Positions 8,481 through 16,720 are shown, numbered from the stretch's first letter. The stretch: 64,000 nt of DNA from Bog-473 sp963791455 (GCA_963791455.1 CAWBSM010000004.1:62001-126000), one strand, 5' to 3'. Numbers and translations: made by a program. Notes: generated by a model from the letters alone, not told the origin.

Positions 8481-9330
8481 GCAGCGCAGCCCCGGCACGT
8501 CGTCCACCCTCCCCTCGGGGTCGGTGTTGGCGGCCACCGACGTCACCGTACGTTTCGGTGGACTCACCGCGTTGTCGCGCGTGTCCATCGACGTGCCAGC
8601 CGGCAGCATCGTTGGGCTCGTGGGGCCAAACGGGGCCGGCAAATCCACCCTCTTCGCCGTGGTTTCCGGCCTCGTTCGCCCCACCACGGGCCGCGTCTTC
8701 ATCGGTGGCCGGGATGTCACCGGCCTGAACACCCCGGCCAGGGCGCGCCTCGGACTGGCGCGCACCTTCCAACATCCCGAGCTGTTCATGGGCATGACGG
8801 TGCGCGATCACCTCGTCCTCGCGCACCGGGCCCACTACGAACGTCGCCGGTGCTGGAGCGATCTGCTGAACCCGCGCGTCTTGTTCCCGCCAGGGAAGCT
8901 CGAGAGCGAACGAGTGGACTCCCTCCTGGAGCTGCTGGGTCTCACCAGCCTCGGCACCACGCAAGCGTCGGTCCTCCCACTCGGCCTGGCTCGGCTGGTA
9001 GAGGTGGGCCGGGCTCTGGCGACAGATCCCCGCGTCGTGCTCCTTGACGAGCCCCTGTCGGGACTCGATGTCCGGGCCACCGAGAACCTGACCGCCGCGT
9101 TCGAACGCTGCGTCGCGAACAGCAGTGAAGGCTTGTCTCTGCTCATGGTCGAACATGACGTGGCCTCGGTCCTGGCGCTGTCCAGCAAGATCTTCGTACT
9201 CAACTTCGGAGAGCTCATCGCGCAGGGGACCCCCGATGAGGTCCGGGCCGATCCGGTCGTCCGGGACGCCTATCTGGGCGACGAGGACGCCACCGCAGGA
9301 GGAAGCAGCCCACCGAGAGCAACGGCATGA
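8467..9330 (+). CDS. livG: LivG-like ABC transporter ATPase
   Basis: About 287 residues. Walker A G-P-N-G-A-G-K-S-T near residue 50, Walker B V-V-L-L-D-E-P, H-loop M-V-E-H-D-V, and the LivG-type A-R-T-F-Q-H-P segment. The signature region reads L-P-L-G-L-A-R-L-V-E-V, a loosened form of the LivG consensus. The start is uncertain between GTG 8467 and TTG 8473, both overlapping the permease stop; the GGGGTGA sequence better suits the TTG. It energises the fused permease together with LivF, whose ATG overlaps its stop by 4 nt. Confidence 0.85.
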   Translation: MTLSEQRSPGTSSTLPSGSVLAATDVTVRFGGLTALSRVSIDVPAGSIVGLVGPNGAGKSTLFAVVSGLVRPTTGRVFIGGRDVTGLNTPARARLGLARTFQHPELFMGMTVRDHLVLAHRAHYERRRCWSDLLNPRVLFPPGKLESERVDSLLELLGLTSLGTTQASVLPLGLARLVEVGRALATDPRVVLLDEPLSGLDVRATENLTAAFERCVANSSEGLSLLMVEHDVASVLALSSKIFVLNFGELIAQGTPDEVRADPVVRDAYLGDEDATAGGSSPPRATA

Positions 9331-10049
9331 GTGCCCCCATGCTGGCGGTCAAGGATCTCGACGTGAGTTACGGGTCTTCGCAGGCGCTCTTCGGCGTGTC
9401 CTTGGAAGTGGAAGCGGGCTCGCTGGTCGCCGTGCTGGGAGCCAACGGCGCCGGCAAGAGCACGTTGGCCCGCGCCGTCTCGGGGTTGGTGCCTCCCTCC
9501 GCTGGTCGCGTGTGGTTCAACGGGTTCGACGTGACGAAACGCGCGGCCCACAAACTGAGTGCCGAAGGTCTGACGCACATACCCGAGGGTCGAGGAATAT
9601 TTCCCGGCCTGACCGTGCTCGAGAACCTCCGGATGGCCGTCAAGCAGCTCAAACGCGGTGAGCGCGCTCTCGCCATCGACCGGTCGATCGAGCGCTTCCC
9701 GGTTCTCGGCCAACGTCACCGGCAGGCGGCCGGGACCCTGTCCGGTGGCGAACAGCAAATGCTGGCGTTGGCGCGCGCCCTGGCGGTCACGCCCAAGCTC
9801 ATCATCGCCGACGAGATGTCATTGGGCCTGGCCCCGCTGGTGACAGAAACCGTGTTCGAGGGCATTGGGGAGGCCCAGAAGTCGGGGGTCACCGTCGTGC
9901 TCATCGAACAGTTCGTTCATCGGGCACTGGCCCTGGCCGACCGCTGCGTGATTCTCACCCGTGGCCGCGTTGGCTGGTCCGGCCCGGCGGCGGAGGCGCG
10001 CCAGGAGGTTATCGACCAGTATCTCGGCGAGGTGGCCCAGAGCACGTGA
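9327..10049 (+). CDS. livF: LivF-like ABC transporter ATPase
   Basis: 240 residues, normal for LivF. Walker A G-A-N-G-A-G-K-S-T near residue 37, signature L-S-G-G-E-Q-Q, Walker B I-I-A-D-E-M-S-L-G-L-A, and the LivF-typical I-P-E-G-R-G-I-F-P segment. The ATG overlaps the LivG stop (ATGA) and the stop overlaps the next GTG (GTGA), so translation is coupled through the operon. It forms the second nucleotide-binding subunit of the importer. Confidence 0.9.
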   Translation: MSAPMLAVKDLDVSYGSSQALFGVSLEVEAGSLVAVLGANGAGKSTLARAVSGLVPPSAGRVWFNGFDVTKRAAHKLSAEGLTHIPEGRGIFPGLTVLENLRMAVKQLKRGERALAIDRSIERFPVLGQRHRQAAGTLSGGEQQMLALARALAVTPKLIIADEMSLGLAPLVTETVFEGIGEAQKSGVTVVLIEQFVHRALALADRCVILTRGRVGWSGPAAEARQEVIDQYLGEVAQST

Positions 10050-11185
10050 ACGAAGACCCGGCGCTGGCCGAATTCCGAGAGAGTCTGATGGACTGGCTGA
10101 CGGCCAACCTCACCTCCGAGGTGGTCGAGGCGCAACGGGCCAGCTCGGAGGGAGGGGGCGACCTCGGCGTGCTGCAGACCTGGAACGCCGGGTTGGCCGA
10201 CGCCGGATGGGCGGCCGTCTCATGGCCTACTCGCTTCGGCGGTCGCGACGCCACGGTTGAGCAGCAGCTCGCCTACCACGAGGAGATGACTCGAGCCGGA
10301 GCCCCCGGGCCGGTGAACACGATCGGCGTCGCCAACATCGCTCCCGCCATCATGTCGCTCGGCACGGACGAGCAAAAGGAGCGCTTTCTCCGCCCCATGC
10401 TGCGAGGCGACGAGATCTGGTGCCAGGGCATGTCCGAGCCCGACGCCGGATCGGATCTGGCCTCGCTACGGACGACGGCCCGCGCCGAGGGCGACGTCTT
10501 CGTCGTGCGCGGGCAGAAGACGTGGAACAGCCTTGGTGCGCATGCGGATTGGTGCCAGCTCTACGTGCGTACCGACCCCGATGCTCCGAAGCACAAGGGC
10601 ATCAGCTGCCTCCTCGTCGAGATGCGGTCACCCGGCATCACTGTCCGCCCGTTGCGCACCATGTCGGGCGACTTCACCTTCTCCGAGCTTTTCTTCGACG
10701 ACGTGGTCGTTCCTCGATCGGGCCTGCTCGGGCCTCTGAACGAAGGGTGGCGGGTGGCGATGACGACACTCAGTCACGAGCGCGCCGGCGTGGCCCGACT
10801 CCACCTCGACCTCGCCGTGCGCTTCGAAGGGCTGATCGAGGCGGCGCGCCAGCGGGGTCCGATCGTCGACGCGGTGCATCGGGACGGCCTTGCCCGCGTC
10901 TACACCGACATCGCCTGCCTTCGTTACGCAACGTCTCGGGAGCTGGCGAAGGTCGGCCAGGGCGCGCCGCCCTCGGCCGCCATGGGAGGGCTGGCCAAGC
11001 TGGCCTGGGCCCGGGCCGGCCAGCAGCTCGCCGACCTGGCGGTGACCCTCCTCGGTCCGGTCGCCCTGGTCGACGGACCCTGGACCAAGGCGCTGCTCAT
11101 GTCACCCTCCTATTCGATCGCCGGAGGGACCGGAGACATCAACCGGAACATCGTCGCCGAGCACGGTCTCGGTTTGCCCCGGTGA
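10046..11185 (+). CDS. Acyl-CoA dehydrogenase
   Basis: 379 residues with the full acyl-CoA dehydrogenase plan: M-S-E-P-D-A-G-S-D-L-A flavin segment, R-G-Q-K-T-W-N-S, and C-terminal Y-S-I-A-G-G-T-G-D-I-N-R-N-I. As in the other FadE-like protein of the island, the Y-E-G-T glutamate is replaced by G-G-T. The GTG start overlaps the LivF stop by 4 nt, so a catabolic enzyme is translationally coupled to a transporter. This supports a shared substrate or its CoA ester; the exact substrate is not known. Confidence 0.88.
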   Translation: MNEDPALAEFRESLMDWLTANLTSEVVEAQRASSEGGGDLGVLQTWNAGLADAGWAAVSWPTRFGGRDATVEQQLAYHEEMTRAGAPGPVNTIGVANIAPAIMSLGTDEQKERFLRPMLRGDEIWCQGMSEPDAGSDLASLRTTARAEGDVFVVRGQKTWNSLGAHADWCQLYVRTDPDAPKHKGISCLLVEMRSPGITVRPLRTMSGDFTFSELFFDDVVVPRSGLLGPLNEGWRVAMTTLSHERAGVARLHLDLAVRFEGLIEAARQRGPIVDAVHRDGLARVYTDIACLRYATSRELAKVGQGAPPSAAMGGLAKLAWARAGQQLADLAVTLLGPVALVDGPWTKALLMSPSYSIAGGTGDINRNIVAEHGLGLPR

Positions 11186-11288
11186 GACGTGCGGGCTGCG
11201 GCCCGGCACTCGGTGCGGCGACGCCCCGACGACCGTCATCATGGAACAACAGCAGAAACGAGCACCGGGACACTGAGGAGGTTCTCCG

Positions 11289-12116
11289 ATGACAGCAACC
11301 TGGGGGTACGAAGGCCGTCGCGTGGTCGTGAGTGGCGGCGGCGGAGCGGGGATGGGCGCGGCGACGGTGCGCCACCTGTGCGATCTGGGCGCGGAGGTGC
11401 ACGTACTCGACCTCAGGGAACCCCCCGTAGACGTGTCGAGCTATCAAGCCACCGACCTGCGCGATCCCGATGCCACCGCAAACGCCGTCGAGAACATCGG
11501 GGGGACCATTCACGCGCTGTTCAACTGTGCGGGGTTAGCCGGATCAAAGTTCCCGGACCTCGACGTGATGCTGGTCAACCTCGTCGGCATGCGGCATCTG
11601 GCCGAGCTCGTGTCCGCCCGCATGGATCCGGGCTCCGCCATTGCGAGTATCTCGTCCACCGCCGGTTCCGGTTACCTGGCGAACATCGGAAAATGGATGC
11701 CGCTCGTCACGTTACCGGGGTTCGAGGCAGCCAAGGAGTGGTGCGAGACCCACCCCGACGAGATCGCCGGCGGCTACGCCCCGTCCAAAGAGGCGATCAT
11801 CATTTGGACGTTCTGGGCGTCCTACGCCCTGGCGGAGCGGGGGATCCGTGTCAACTGCATCAGTCCCGGCCCGACCGACACCCCCATGATGCCTGACTTC
11901 GAGAAGTATGTGGGGAAGGAGTTCATGGAGAACTTTCCTGTCCCCCTCGGCAGGCGCTCGACGCCCGACGAACAGGCCTGGCCGCTGATCTTCCTGAACT
12001 CCCCATTGGCCAGTTATGTCACCGGGGAGAACTTCGTCACCGACGGAGGGACCATGGGTGCGGTCATGACCGGCAGCATCGACATATCGGGGCTCATCCC
12101 CGAGTCCATGCAGTAG
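11289..12116 (+). CDS. SDR, 3-alpha-hydroxysteroid dehydrogenase-like
   Basis: 275 residues. Gly-rich motif S-G-G-G-G-A-G-M-G near 15-23, F-N-C-A-G in place of N-N-A-G, Ser about 122, then Tyr163 and Lys167 in G-Y-A-P-S-K. The unusually long Ser-to-Tyr spacing of about 40 residues, caused by an insert, is known from 3-alpha-hydroxysteroid dehydrogenase/carbonyl reductase (HsdA). A GAGGAGG-type ribosome site precedes ATG 11289. Gene lies 103 nt after the Liv/FadE operon. A steroid-like alcohol substrate is plausible but only inferred. Confidence 0.82.
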   Translation: MTATWGYEGRRVVVSGGGGAGMGAATVRHLCDLGAEVHVLDLREPPVDVSSYQATDLRDPDATANAVENIGGTIHALFNCAGLAGSKFPDLDVMLVNLVGMRHLAELVSARMDPGSAIASISSTAGSGYLANIGKWMPLVTLPGFEAAKEWCETHPDEIAGGYAPSKEAIIIWTFWASYALAERGIRVNCISPGPTDTPMMPDFEKYVGKEFMENFPVPLGRRSTPDEQAWPLIFLNSPLASYVTGENFVTDGGTMGAVMTGSIDISGLIPESMQ

Positions 12117-12136
12117 CCAGCAGCAGCAACGGAACG

Positions 12137-12223
12137 ATGAGCGACGGCGTCTGGATCCTCGGGATCAACATGACGAAGTTCGGCAAACACCCCGACCAGG
12201 AACCAGCGCCCGGTCCACCGTGA
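12137..12223 (+). pseudogene. Truncated thiolase N-terminus (remnant)
   Basis: ATG 12137 opens a 28-codon frame beginning M-S-D-G-V-W-I-L-G-I-N-M-T-K-F-G-K-H-P-D-Q, which matches the start of SCP2-type thiolases (V-x-I-x-G-x-x-M-T-x-F-G). It then runs into unrelated residues and stops at 12221-12223. The DNA beyond is occupied by an opposite-strand DUF35 gene, so the rest of the thiolase is gone. This looks like a deletion or rearrangement scar rather than a working peptide. Confidence 0.6.
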
Positions 12224-12237
12224 GATGACGTCGCGGG

Positions 12238-12651
12238 TCAGGCCGTGGGATCAGGCTCGAAGACCGGCACGAAGACCTCGCCCTGGTGCTCGAAGAGCAC
12301 GCGCACCGGCAAGCCGATGGTCACCGCTTCCGGCGCGCAATGGACGACGTTCGTGGTGAAGCGCAAACCCTCCTGCTCGACCAGTTCGACGATGGCGATG
12401 ACATACGGGACCGCGACTTCGGAGTTAAAGGGGTGATGATTCACCGTGTAGGTGAACACTCGCCCCCTCCCGCTGAGCGGGCGGTACTTCGCCTCGCCGC
12501 TGCAGGTGGGGCAACGGCGGACCGGCGGAAATATCCAGCGATCGCACGACGCACAGAACGGCAGGCGCAGCGAACCGGACTCACCGCAGGTCCAGAACTC
12601 GCGGGTGTCGTCGTCGAGCGAGGGAACGAGCCGGGACGGCGGTGAGGACAT
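12238..12651 (-). CDS. DUF35 / OB-fold zinc-ribbon protein, partner of divergent thiolase-fold gene
   Basis: 137 residues. Zinc ribbon C-A-S-C near 33 and C-P-T-C near 47, then an OB-fold with V-F-T-Y-T-V-N-H-H and V-P-Y-V-I-A-I-V-E-L. This is the ChsH2 DUF35 pattern. ATG 12651 is preceded by TACTGT and only 6 nt, suggesting a leaderless transcript; the longer upstream frame is antisense to the thiolase gene and is not real. The thiolase-fold gene starts 21 nt away on the other strand. The pair probably forms a complex that cleaves a beta-hydroxy or beta-keto acyl-CoA. Confidence 0.8.
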   Translation of the reverse strand: MSSPPSRLVPSLDDDTREFWTCGESGSLRLPFCASCDRWIFPPVRRCPTCSGEAKYRPLSGRGRVFTYTVNHHPFNSEVAVPYVIAIVELVEQEGLRFTTNVVHCAPEAVTIGLPVRVLFEHQGEVFVPVFEPDPTA

Positions 12652-12657
12652 CGCCCA

Positions 12658-12667
12658 ACAGTAGGAT
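12658..12667. promoter_or_regulatory. Overlapping divergent -10 boxes for DUF35 and thiolase-fold genes
   Basis: Plus strand TAGGAT (12662-12667) lies 8 nt before ATG 12676. Minus strand TACTGT (12663-12658) lies 6 nt before ATG 12651. The two hexamers share the TA at 12662-12663. Both spacings place the start of transcription at or next to the start codon, so both mRNAs should be leaderless. Confidence 0.5.
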
Positions 12668-12675
12668 GCGCGGTG

Positions 12676-13824
12676 ATGCCCGACATGTCCGTGGCCGGCG
12701 CCGCGATCGTCTCGGGGATCGGAGCGTCCCGGATAGGGCGACGGCTCGGTGTCCCGCACGGCGAACTGACCGTCGAGGCGGCCCAGAGGGCGATTGCCGA
12801 TGCCGGCCTGCGGCCGGCGGACATCGACGGGGTCTCGACCATGGGCGACACCCCCATCTTCGACGCCGCCTCCAGGCTCGGCATCACTCCCACGTGGACG
12901 AGCGGAGGGATGGGGCGCTACGGCCTGCTCCACCCCGTGGTCGAGGCCGTCGAGGCGGTGGGTACCGGGGTGGCTCGTCACGTCCTCGTCTACCGCACGG
13001 TGAACATGATGGGGGGTGAGGCCCGCAGCGGGAGCGGAGACCCGAGGATGGAGGCGTCGTCGGCCATGCGCGACATCGGGCGCATCTTGACGATGCACGC
13101 CTATTCGGCCGCCAATTGGCTCGCCATGCACCTGCGGCGCCACATGTATCTCTACGGCACCACCCGGGACCAGGTGGGGTGGATCGCAGTGAACAGCCGC
13201 CGGAACGCCGCCCTCAACCCCAGCGCGGCGTACCGCGAACCGCTGAGGCTCGACGACTACCTCTCGGCCCGCATGATCTCGGAGCCGTTCGGACTCTATG
13301 ACTGCGATGTGCCGATCGACGGTTCCATCGCCGTCGTCATCTCGAGGTCGGAGCATGCGTCGGATTGCCAGCAGGCGGTCCGCGTTGAGGCAGTCGGCGG
13401 TTCGGACGGTCTTGGCGGGTGGGACCAGCGGCCTGACTACCCCAAGATGGCATCGGTGGACGCCGCGGCGGAATTGTGGAAGGCCACGGATCTGCGGCCC
13501 GGCGATGTCGACGTGGCCGAGCTCTACGACGGCTTCACCTTCTTGACCATGGCCTGGCTGGAAGCACTCGGCTTCTGCGCCGAAGGCGAGTCAGGCTTCT
13601 ACGTCGACGGTGCCGTCCGTATCGCCCTCGACGGAGAATTGCCGTTGAACACGTACGGCGGACAACTCTCGGCTGGTCGAATGCACGGCTACTGGGTCCT
13701 GCACGAGGCCTGCCTCCAATTGCGCGGTGAGGCCGGCGCCCGGCAGGTGGCCGGCGGTCCCGAGGTCGCGGTGGTGTCCGCCGGGGGCGGGCCCATCGCC
13801 GGGTGCATGCTCCTGACCCGCTGA
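12676..13824 (+). CDS. Thiolase-fold protein, Ltp2-like (probable lyase)
   Basis: About 382 residues of thiolase superfamily sequence (A-D-I-D-G-V near 55, E-L-Y-D-G-F-T-F near 283, G-G-Q-L-S-A-G-R near 326). The region where thiolases carry the nucleophilic Cys reads V-L-V-Y-R-T-V-N-M-M and has no Cys. Together with Y-D-G-F-T-F, this resembles Ltp2, the thiolase-fold aldolase that works with the DUF35 domain of ChsH2 in steroid side-chain removal. A DUF35 gene is divergently transcribed 21 nt away. ATG 12676 or GTG 12673 may be the start. Retro-aldol cleavage of a CoA ester is the best inference. Confidence 0.8.
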   Translation: MPDMSVAGAAIVSGIGASRIGRRLGVPHGELTVEAAQRAIADAGLRPADIDGVSTMGDTPIFDAASRLGITPTWTSGGMGRYGLLHPVVEAVEAVGTGVARHVLVYRTVNMMGGEARSGSGDPRMEASSAMRDIGRILTMHAYSAANWLAMHLRRHMYLYGTTRDQVGWIAVNSRRNAALNPSAAYREPLRLDDYLSARMISEPFGLYDCDVPIDGSIAVVISRSEHASDCQQAVRVEAVGGSDGLGGWDQRPDYPKMASVDAAAELWKATDLRPGDVDVAELYDGFTFLTMAWLEALGFCAEGESGFYVDGAVRIALDGELPLNTYGGQLSAGRMHGYWVLHEACLQLRGEAGARQVAGGPEVAVVSAGGGPIAGCMLLTR

Positions 13825-13924
13825 CGCCACGACCCGGTCTTCCTGCAATGGACACTGCGGTACCGCCGTTTCAGCTCCGCCGCCGGGGGAACAGAAAAGA
13901 CGACGGGCAACGGAGGAGGATCAA

Positions 13925-14542
13925 ATGAGAATGGTCAGGCGAACGATCGTGGGCGGCGCGGTCCTGGGAGTGATGCTCATGGGGCCGACACTGGGGTCGG
14001 CGACCGTCGCCTCGGCGGCGGGCACCCCGACGTATCACATCGACTACACGGTGAACGCAACAACCACGCTGGCGAAGCTCCACCAAACGGTGACGGTGCC
14101 TCCCGGCACCTTTATCGGTTCGATCAACCTCAAGACCTTTGCGCTCACCGGGAATTTGAGTCTCCCGCCCGCTTCGACCACGGTGAGCCTGGCCGGCATC
14201 GGGCTCGCCACCGCCACCTTCGAGCTCTCGGCGACGAAGCCGGTGACCGGGACCGTGGACCTCAAGACGTTCGCTGTCACTGCCACCGCATCGTTCAACG
14301 TCCTGGTGACCTCGGTGAAGCCGCTCGGGTTGCCCATCAATCTCGTGGGGAACAGCTGCGGCACCTCGAAGCCGGTTTCGGTGACGTTCAGCGGTACGAT
14401 CAAGCTCAAGGGGAGCTCGGCCTTCTCCGGCACCTACACGATCCCACCGCTTCAGAACTGCGGCCTGACGACTCCAGCCCTCAACCTGGTGATCCCGGGG
14501 CCCGGGAACGTCTTCTCCGCGTCGTTCTCACCGGCCACCTGA
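13925..14542 (+). CDS. Secreted protein of unknown function
   Basis: 205 residues. A Sec signal peptide is clear: basic M-R-M-V-R-R-T, hydrophobic stretch, and A-S-A-A cleavage near residue 32. The mature part is Thr/Val/Leu-rich with alternating beta-strand pattern and two similar blocks, each with N/D-L-K-T-F-A-(L/V)-T near 68 and 117. Two cysteines (about 140 and 176) could pair. GGAGGATCAA precedes the ATG. I do not recognise a named domain; an exported beta-sandwich protein is all that can be said. Confidence 0.75.
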   Translation: MRMVRRTIVGGAVLGVMLMGPTLGSATVASAAGTPTYHIDYTVNATTTLAKLHQTVTVPPGTFIGSINLKTFALTGNLSLPPASTTVSLAGIGLATATFELSATKPVTGTVDLKTFAVTATASFNVLVTSVKPLGLPINLVGNSCGTSKPVSVTFSGTIKLKGSSAFSGTYTIPPLQNCGLTTPALNLVIPGPGNVFSASFSPAT

Positions 14543-14642
14543 ACCAGCTCTTGACCTGAGGCGGTTGTCCACACGTTCGACTCACGGGTGGGCAACCGCC
14601 GTCCGGGGACATTGGGACGGTGAGTGACCGCGTCTGCCTGGT

Positions 14643-14648
14643 TACGAT
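14643..14648 (+). promoter_or_regulatory. -10 box TACGAT for leaderless methyltransferase transcript
   Basis: TACGAT ends 6 nt before GTG 14655, and no ribosome-binding site is visible between them. The spacing predicts transcription starting at the GTG. Confidence 0.4.
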
Positions 14649-14654
14649 CGACGC

Positions 14655-15443
14655 GTGGCGGAGTTCGTCAATCGTTTTGCCGGGACGGCGTCGTTCTATG
14701 CCGAATACCGTCCGGGCTATCCGGTACCGGTGTACGACTTCATCTCCGAGACGGCAGGCTTGGACGGCGGCACGTCGCGCCTGCTCGATCTTGGCTGCGG
14801 GCCCGGGATCGTCGCTCTCGCTCTGATCGACCGGGTGCACACCGTCGTCGGAGTCGATCCCGACCCGGGCATGCTCCAGCAGGCCGAACTGTCGGCCCGC
14901 AAGCGTGGCGCCCACAACGTGCGTTGGATGTGCCGCACCGCCGAGAGGTTCGACGATGAAGCACGAAGTTACGACCTCATCACGATCGGTTCGGCCTTCC
15001 ATTGGATGGACCGTGAGGTGGTGGCTGAGCGAGTTCATCGTCTCTTGAAGCCCGGTGGCGTCCTTGCGCTGCTGGGGAACCCCACGCCGCTCATGGACCT
15101 ACGCGACGGGAAGGGAGTGGGAGATGCGATCAACCGTGTCCAAGCAAGGTGGCTAGAACCCGAAGATCGTCCCTCGATCCCGCCAGACGCGCCCAGACAC
15201 GAAGAGGTGCTCTCCACGAGCTCGTTTGGGCACGCAGCAACCCACTATTTCCCGTCGCGGCAACGGTGGAGCATCGACCGCCTGATCGGCCTGTTGCGAT
15301 CAACGTCGTGGCGGCCCGATCAAGTCCTCGGGGACAGATTCCCCAAGTTCGTCGAAGAACTGGGTCACGCCATCAGAGAAATTGAACCCTCCGGCGAGTG
15401 GGTGGAGAGCCATGACGTCGAGTTGATCGTTGCGCAACGATGA
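14655..15443 (+). CDS. Class I SAM-dependent methyltransferase
   Basis: 262 residues. Motif I L-L-D-L-G-C-G-P-G near residues 41-49, acidic V-V-G-V-D-P-D after beta2, and F-H-W-M-D after the post-II region, typical of type-11 methyltransferases. No substrate is suggested by sequence. GTG 14655 follows a -10 box so closely that the mRNA is probably leaderless. The downstream kinase-like gene overlaps by 4 nt (ATGA), so they are cotranscribed. Confidence 0.82.
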   Translation: MAEFVNRFAGTASFYAEYRPGYPVPVYDFISETAGLDGGTSRLLDLGCGPGIVALALIDRVHTVVGVDPDPGMLQQAELSARKRGAHNVRWMCRTAERFDDEARSYDLITIGSAFHWMDREVVAERVHRLLKPGGVLALLGNPTPLMDLRDGKGVGDAINRVQARWLEPEDRPSIPPDAPRHEEVLSTSSFGHAATHYFPSRQRWSIDRLIGLLRSTSWRPDQVLGDRFPKFVEELGHAIREIEPSGEWVESHDVELIVAQR

Positions 15444-16006
15444 GCACCCCACTCTTTCTCGTCGTTTCCGGGCCTCCGGGAAGCGGCAAGACGACGCTTG
15501 CCGTCAACCTCGCCGCAGAGATGGAGCTCACACTCCTCTCGAAGGACACGATCAAGGAATCCCTGATGTCGCTGATGCCGCCGGAGAATGTCGAGGGGTC
15601 GCGTCACCTGGGCCGGGCGGCGCTTGCCGTTCTCTTTGCGGTGGCCTCTGAGTCACTGGCCGGCGCGGTCCTCGAAGGAAACTTCAGCCGATCCCTGGCG
15701 ACAAGCGAACTCGGTGACCTGCCCGGAAAGGTGATCGAGATCTTTTGTCGATGTGACCGAACCATCGGTCTGGAGCGTTATCGGCGACGCAGCTTGTTCC
15801 GGCCTGCCGGTCACTTTGACGCGGAGCGCTCGGATGACGAACTTTGGAACGACCAAGTGACCCAACCGGTTGGCGGAGGATGGCCTGTCCTTGAAGTGCG
15901 TACGGATGTACCGGTCGACATATCTGCGGTCGCCGAGCTTGTTCTGCAGGCTTACTTGAGGAACGGGGCTGCTTCCTTCATGCGCTCCAAGCCGGCAGCG
16001 ATCTGA
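15440..16006 (+). CDS. P-loop kinase/ATPase (AAA/zeta-like)
   Basis: 188 residues. Walker A G-P-P-G-S-G-K-T-T at about 10-18, then L-L-S-K-D-T-I-K, a typical substrate-site segment of small P-loop kinases, and a lid-like R-Y-R-R-R-S region near 113-117. The size fits ATP-dependent small-molecule kinases (chloramphenicol phosphotransferase- or gluconate-kinase-like). ATG overlaps the methyltransferase stop; the end overlaps a convergent gene by 55 nt. Substrate not known. Confidence 0.7.
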   Translation: MSTPLFLVVSGPPGSGKTTLAVNLAAEMELTLLSKDTIKESLMSLMPPENVEGSRHLGRAALAVLFAVASESLAGAVLEGNFSRSLATSELGDLPGKVIEIFCRCDRTIGLERYRRRSLFRPAGHFDAERSDDELWNDQVTQPVGGGWPVLEVRTDVPVDISAVAELVLQAYLRNGAASFMRSKPAAI

Positions 16007-16317
16007 TCGGGCTCGTTTCGGTTCTGCCCGAGGACGATCAAGGCCAATGCCTCGGAGAAAGGCTTCGCCATGGATTCGAAGTAGCCACCTTCGTCGAGGC
16101 GGGTCCACCGGACCCCGGCTTGGAAGCAGTCGGTCATCAGCTGCATTTCTTCGTCATCGTCCAGCGAGCCTGCATCGGCGAGCTTGTCCATGAGCTGCGC
16201 GCTGATCTCCACGAGGCTGAGGAACTCATGGTCAATTTCCGCAGAGTAGACGGGTGCCGGGTCCAGACCTTGCGCCGGCGCACTTGGTCTGTGGGTTCTC
16301 CTCTTTATGAGAGCCAT
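15952..16317 (-). CDS. Hypothetical acidic protein
   Basis: If started at ATG 16317 the product is 121 residues: a basic head (L-I-K-R-R-T-H-R), then an acidic helical region with S-L-D-D-D-E-E near 51-57 and no membrane segment. No convincing ribosome site precedes the ATG and the frame stays open to 16596, so the start is uncertain. The 3' 55 nt overlap the convergent kinase gene. I do not recognise a family. The well-formed helical pattern in the last 90 residues is the main reason to call it coding. Confidence 0.45.
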   Translation of the reverse strand: MALIKRRTHRPSAPAQGLDPAPVYSAEIDHEFLSLVEISAQLMDKLADAGSLDDDEEMQLMTDCFQAGVRWTRLDEGGYFESMAKPFSEALALIVLGQNRNEPDQIAAGLERMKEAAPFLK

Positions 16318-16720
16318 GGGTCGTCGTCCAGAGTCCAGCGGGACCATTACCAGGAGTTCAGCAGGGGCGAGTGGGACTCCAAGCCGGCAGCGCACCGGGC
16401 AGAGAGCCGGCGATCGGCGCTCGTCACGCGACGCACTCCGACCCTGGCCTCGCGACGCCACTGTTCTCCTGTTGGGGTTCGCTCTGTATCCATGGTGATC
16501 GATGGTCGGAGCAGAGCCGAAATCTCCCACCACAGATCTCCCGAAATCGGTCGGCCCCACCCCCACGGCGATTCTCTCGCGCCCCCGACCGATCACCCAT
16601 AGAGCCGTTGGGGCCGAAGTACCTCAACGTTCCCACAACAGACCCTCGACCCTCCCAGTCCCGAGGCAATCGTGCCGCACGCCGAGGGTGCCGGTTCTGA
16701 CTCGCTCGGAGTCGGCTCCG
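16318..16720. other. 403-nt stretch without a supported gene
   Basis: Between the hypothetical genes starting at 16317 and ending at 16721, both on the minus strand, open frames exist but their translations are Arg/Pro/Ser-rich and unlike proteins. No tRNA fold or strong hairpin with a T tract is seen. It may hold the promoter of the 15952-16317 gene. Confidence 0.4.

Noticed and set aside
7248..8795. 515-codon minus-strand frame across the permease and LivG genes
   Set aside because: Low-complexity acidic/His-rich translation antisense to membrane-spanning and Walker-motif genes.
16120..16602. 160-codon plus-strand frame opposite the hypothetical gene
   Set aside because: The translation after about residue 50 is Arg/Ser-rich and the first part is antisense to the better-patterned minus-strand protein.
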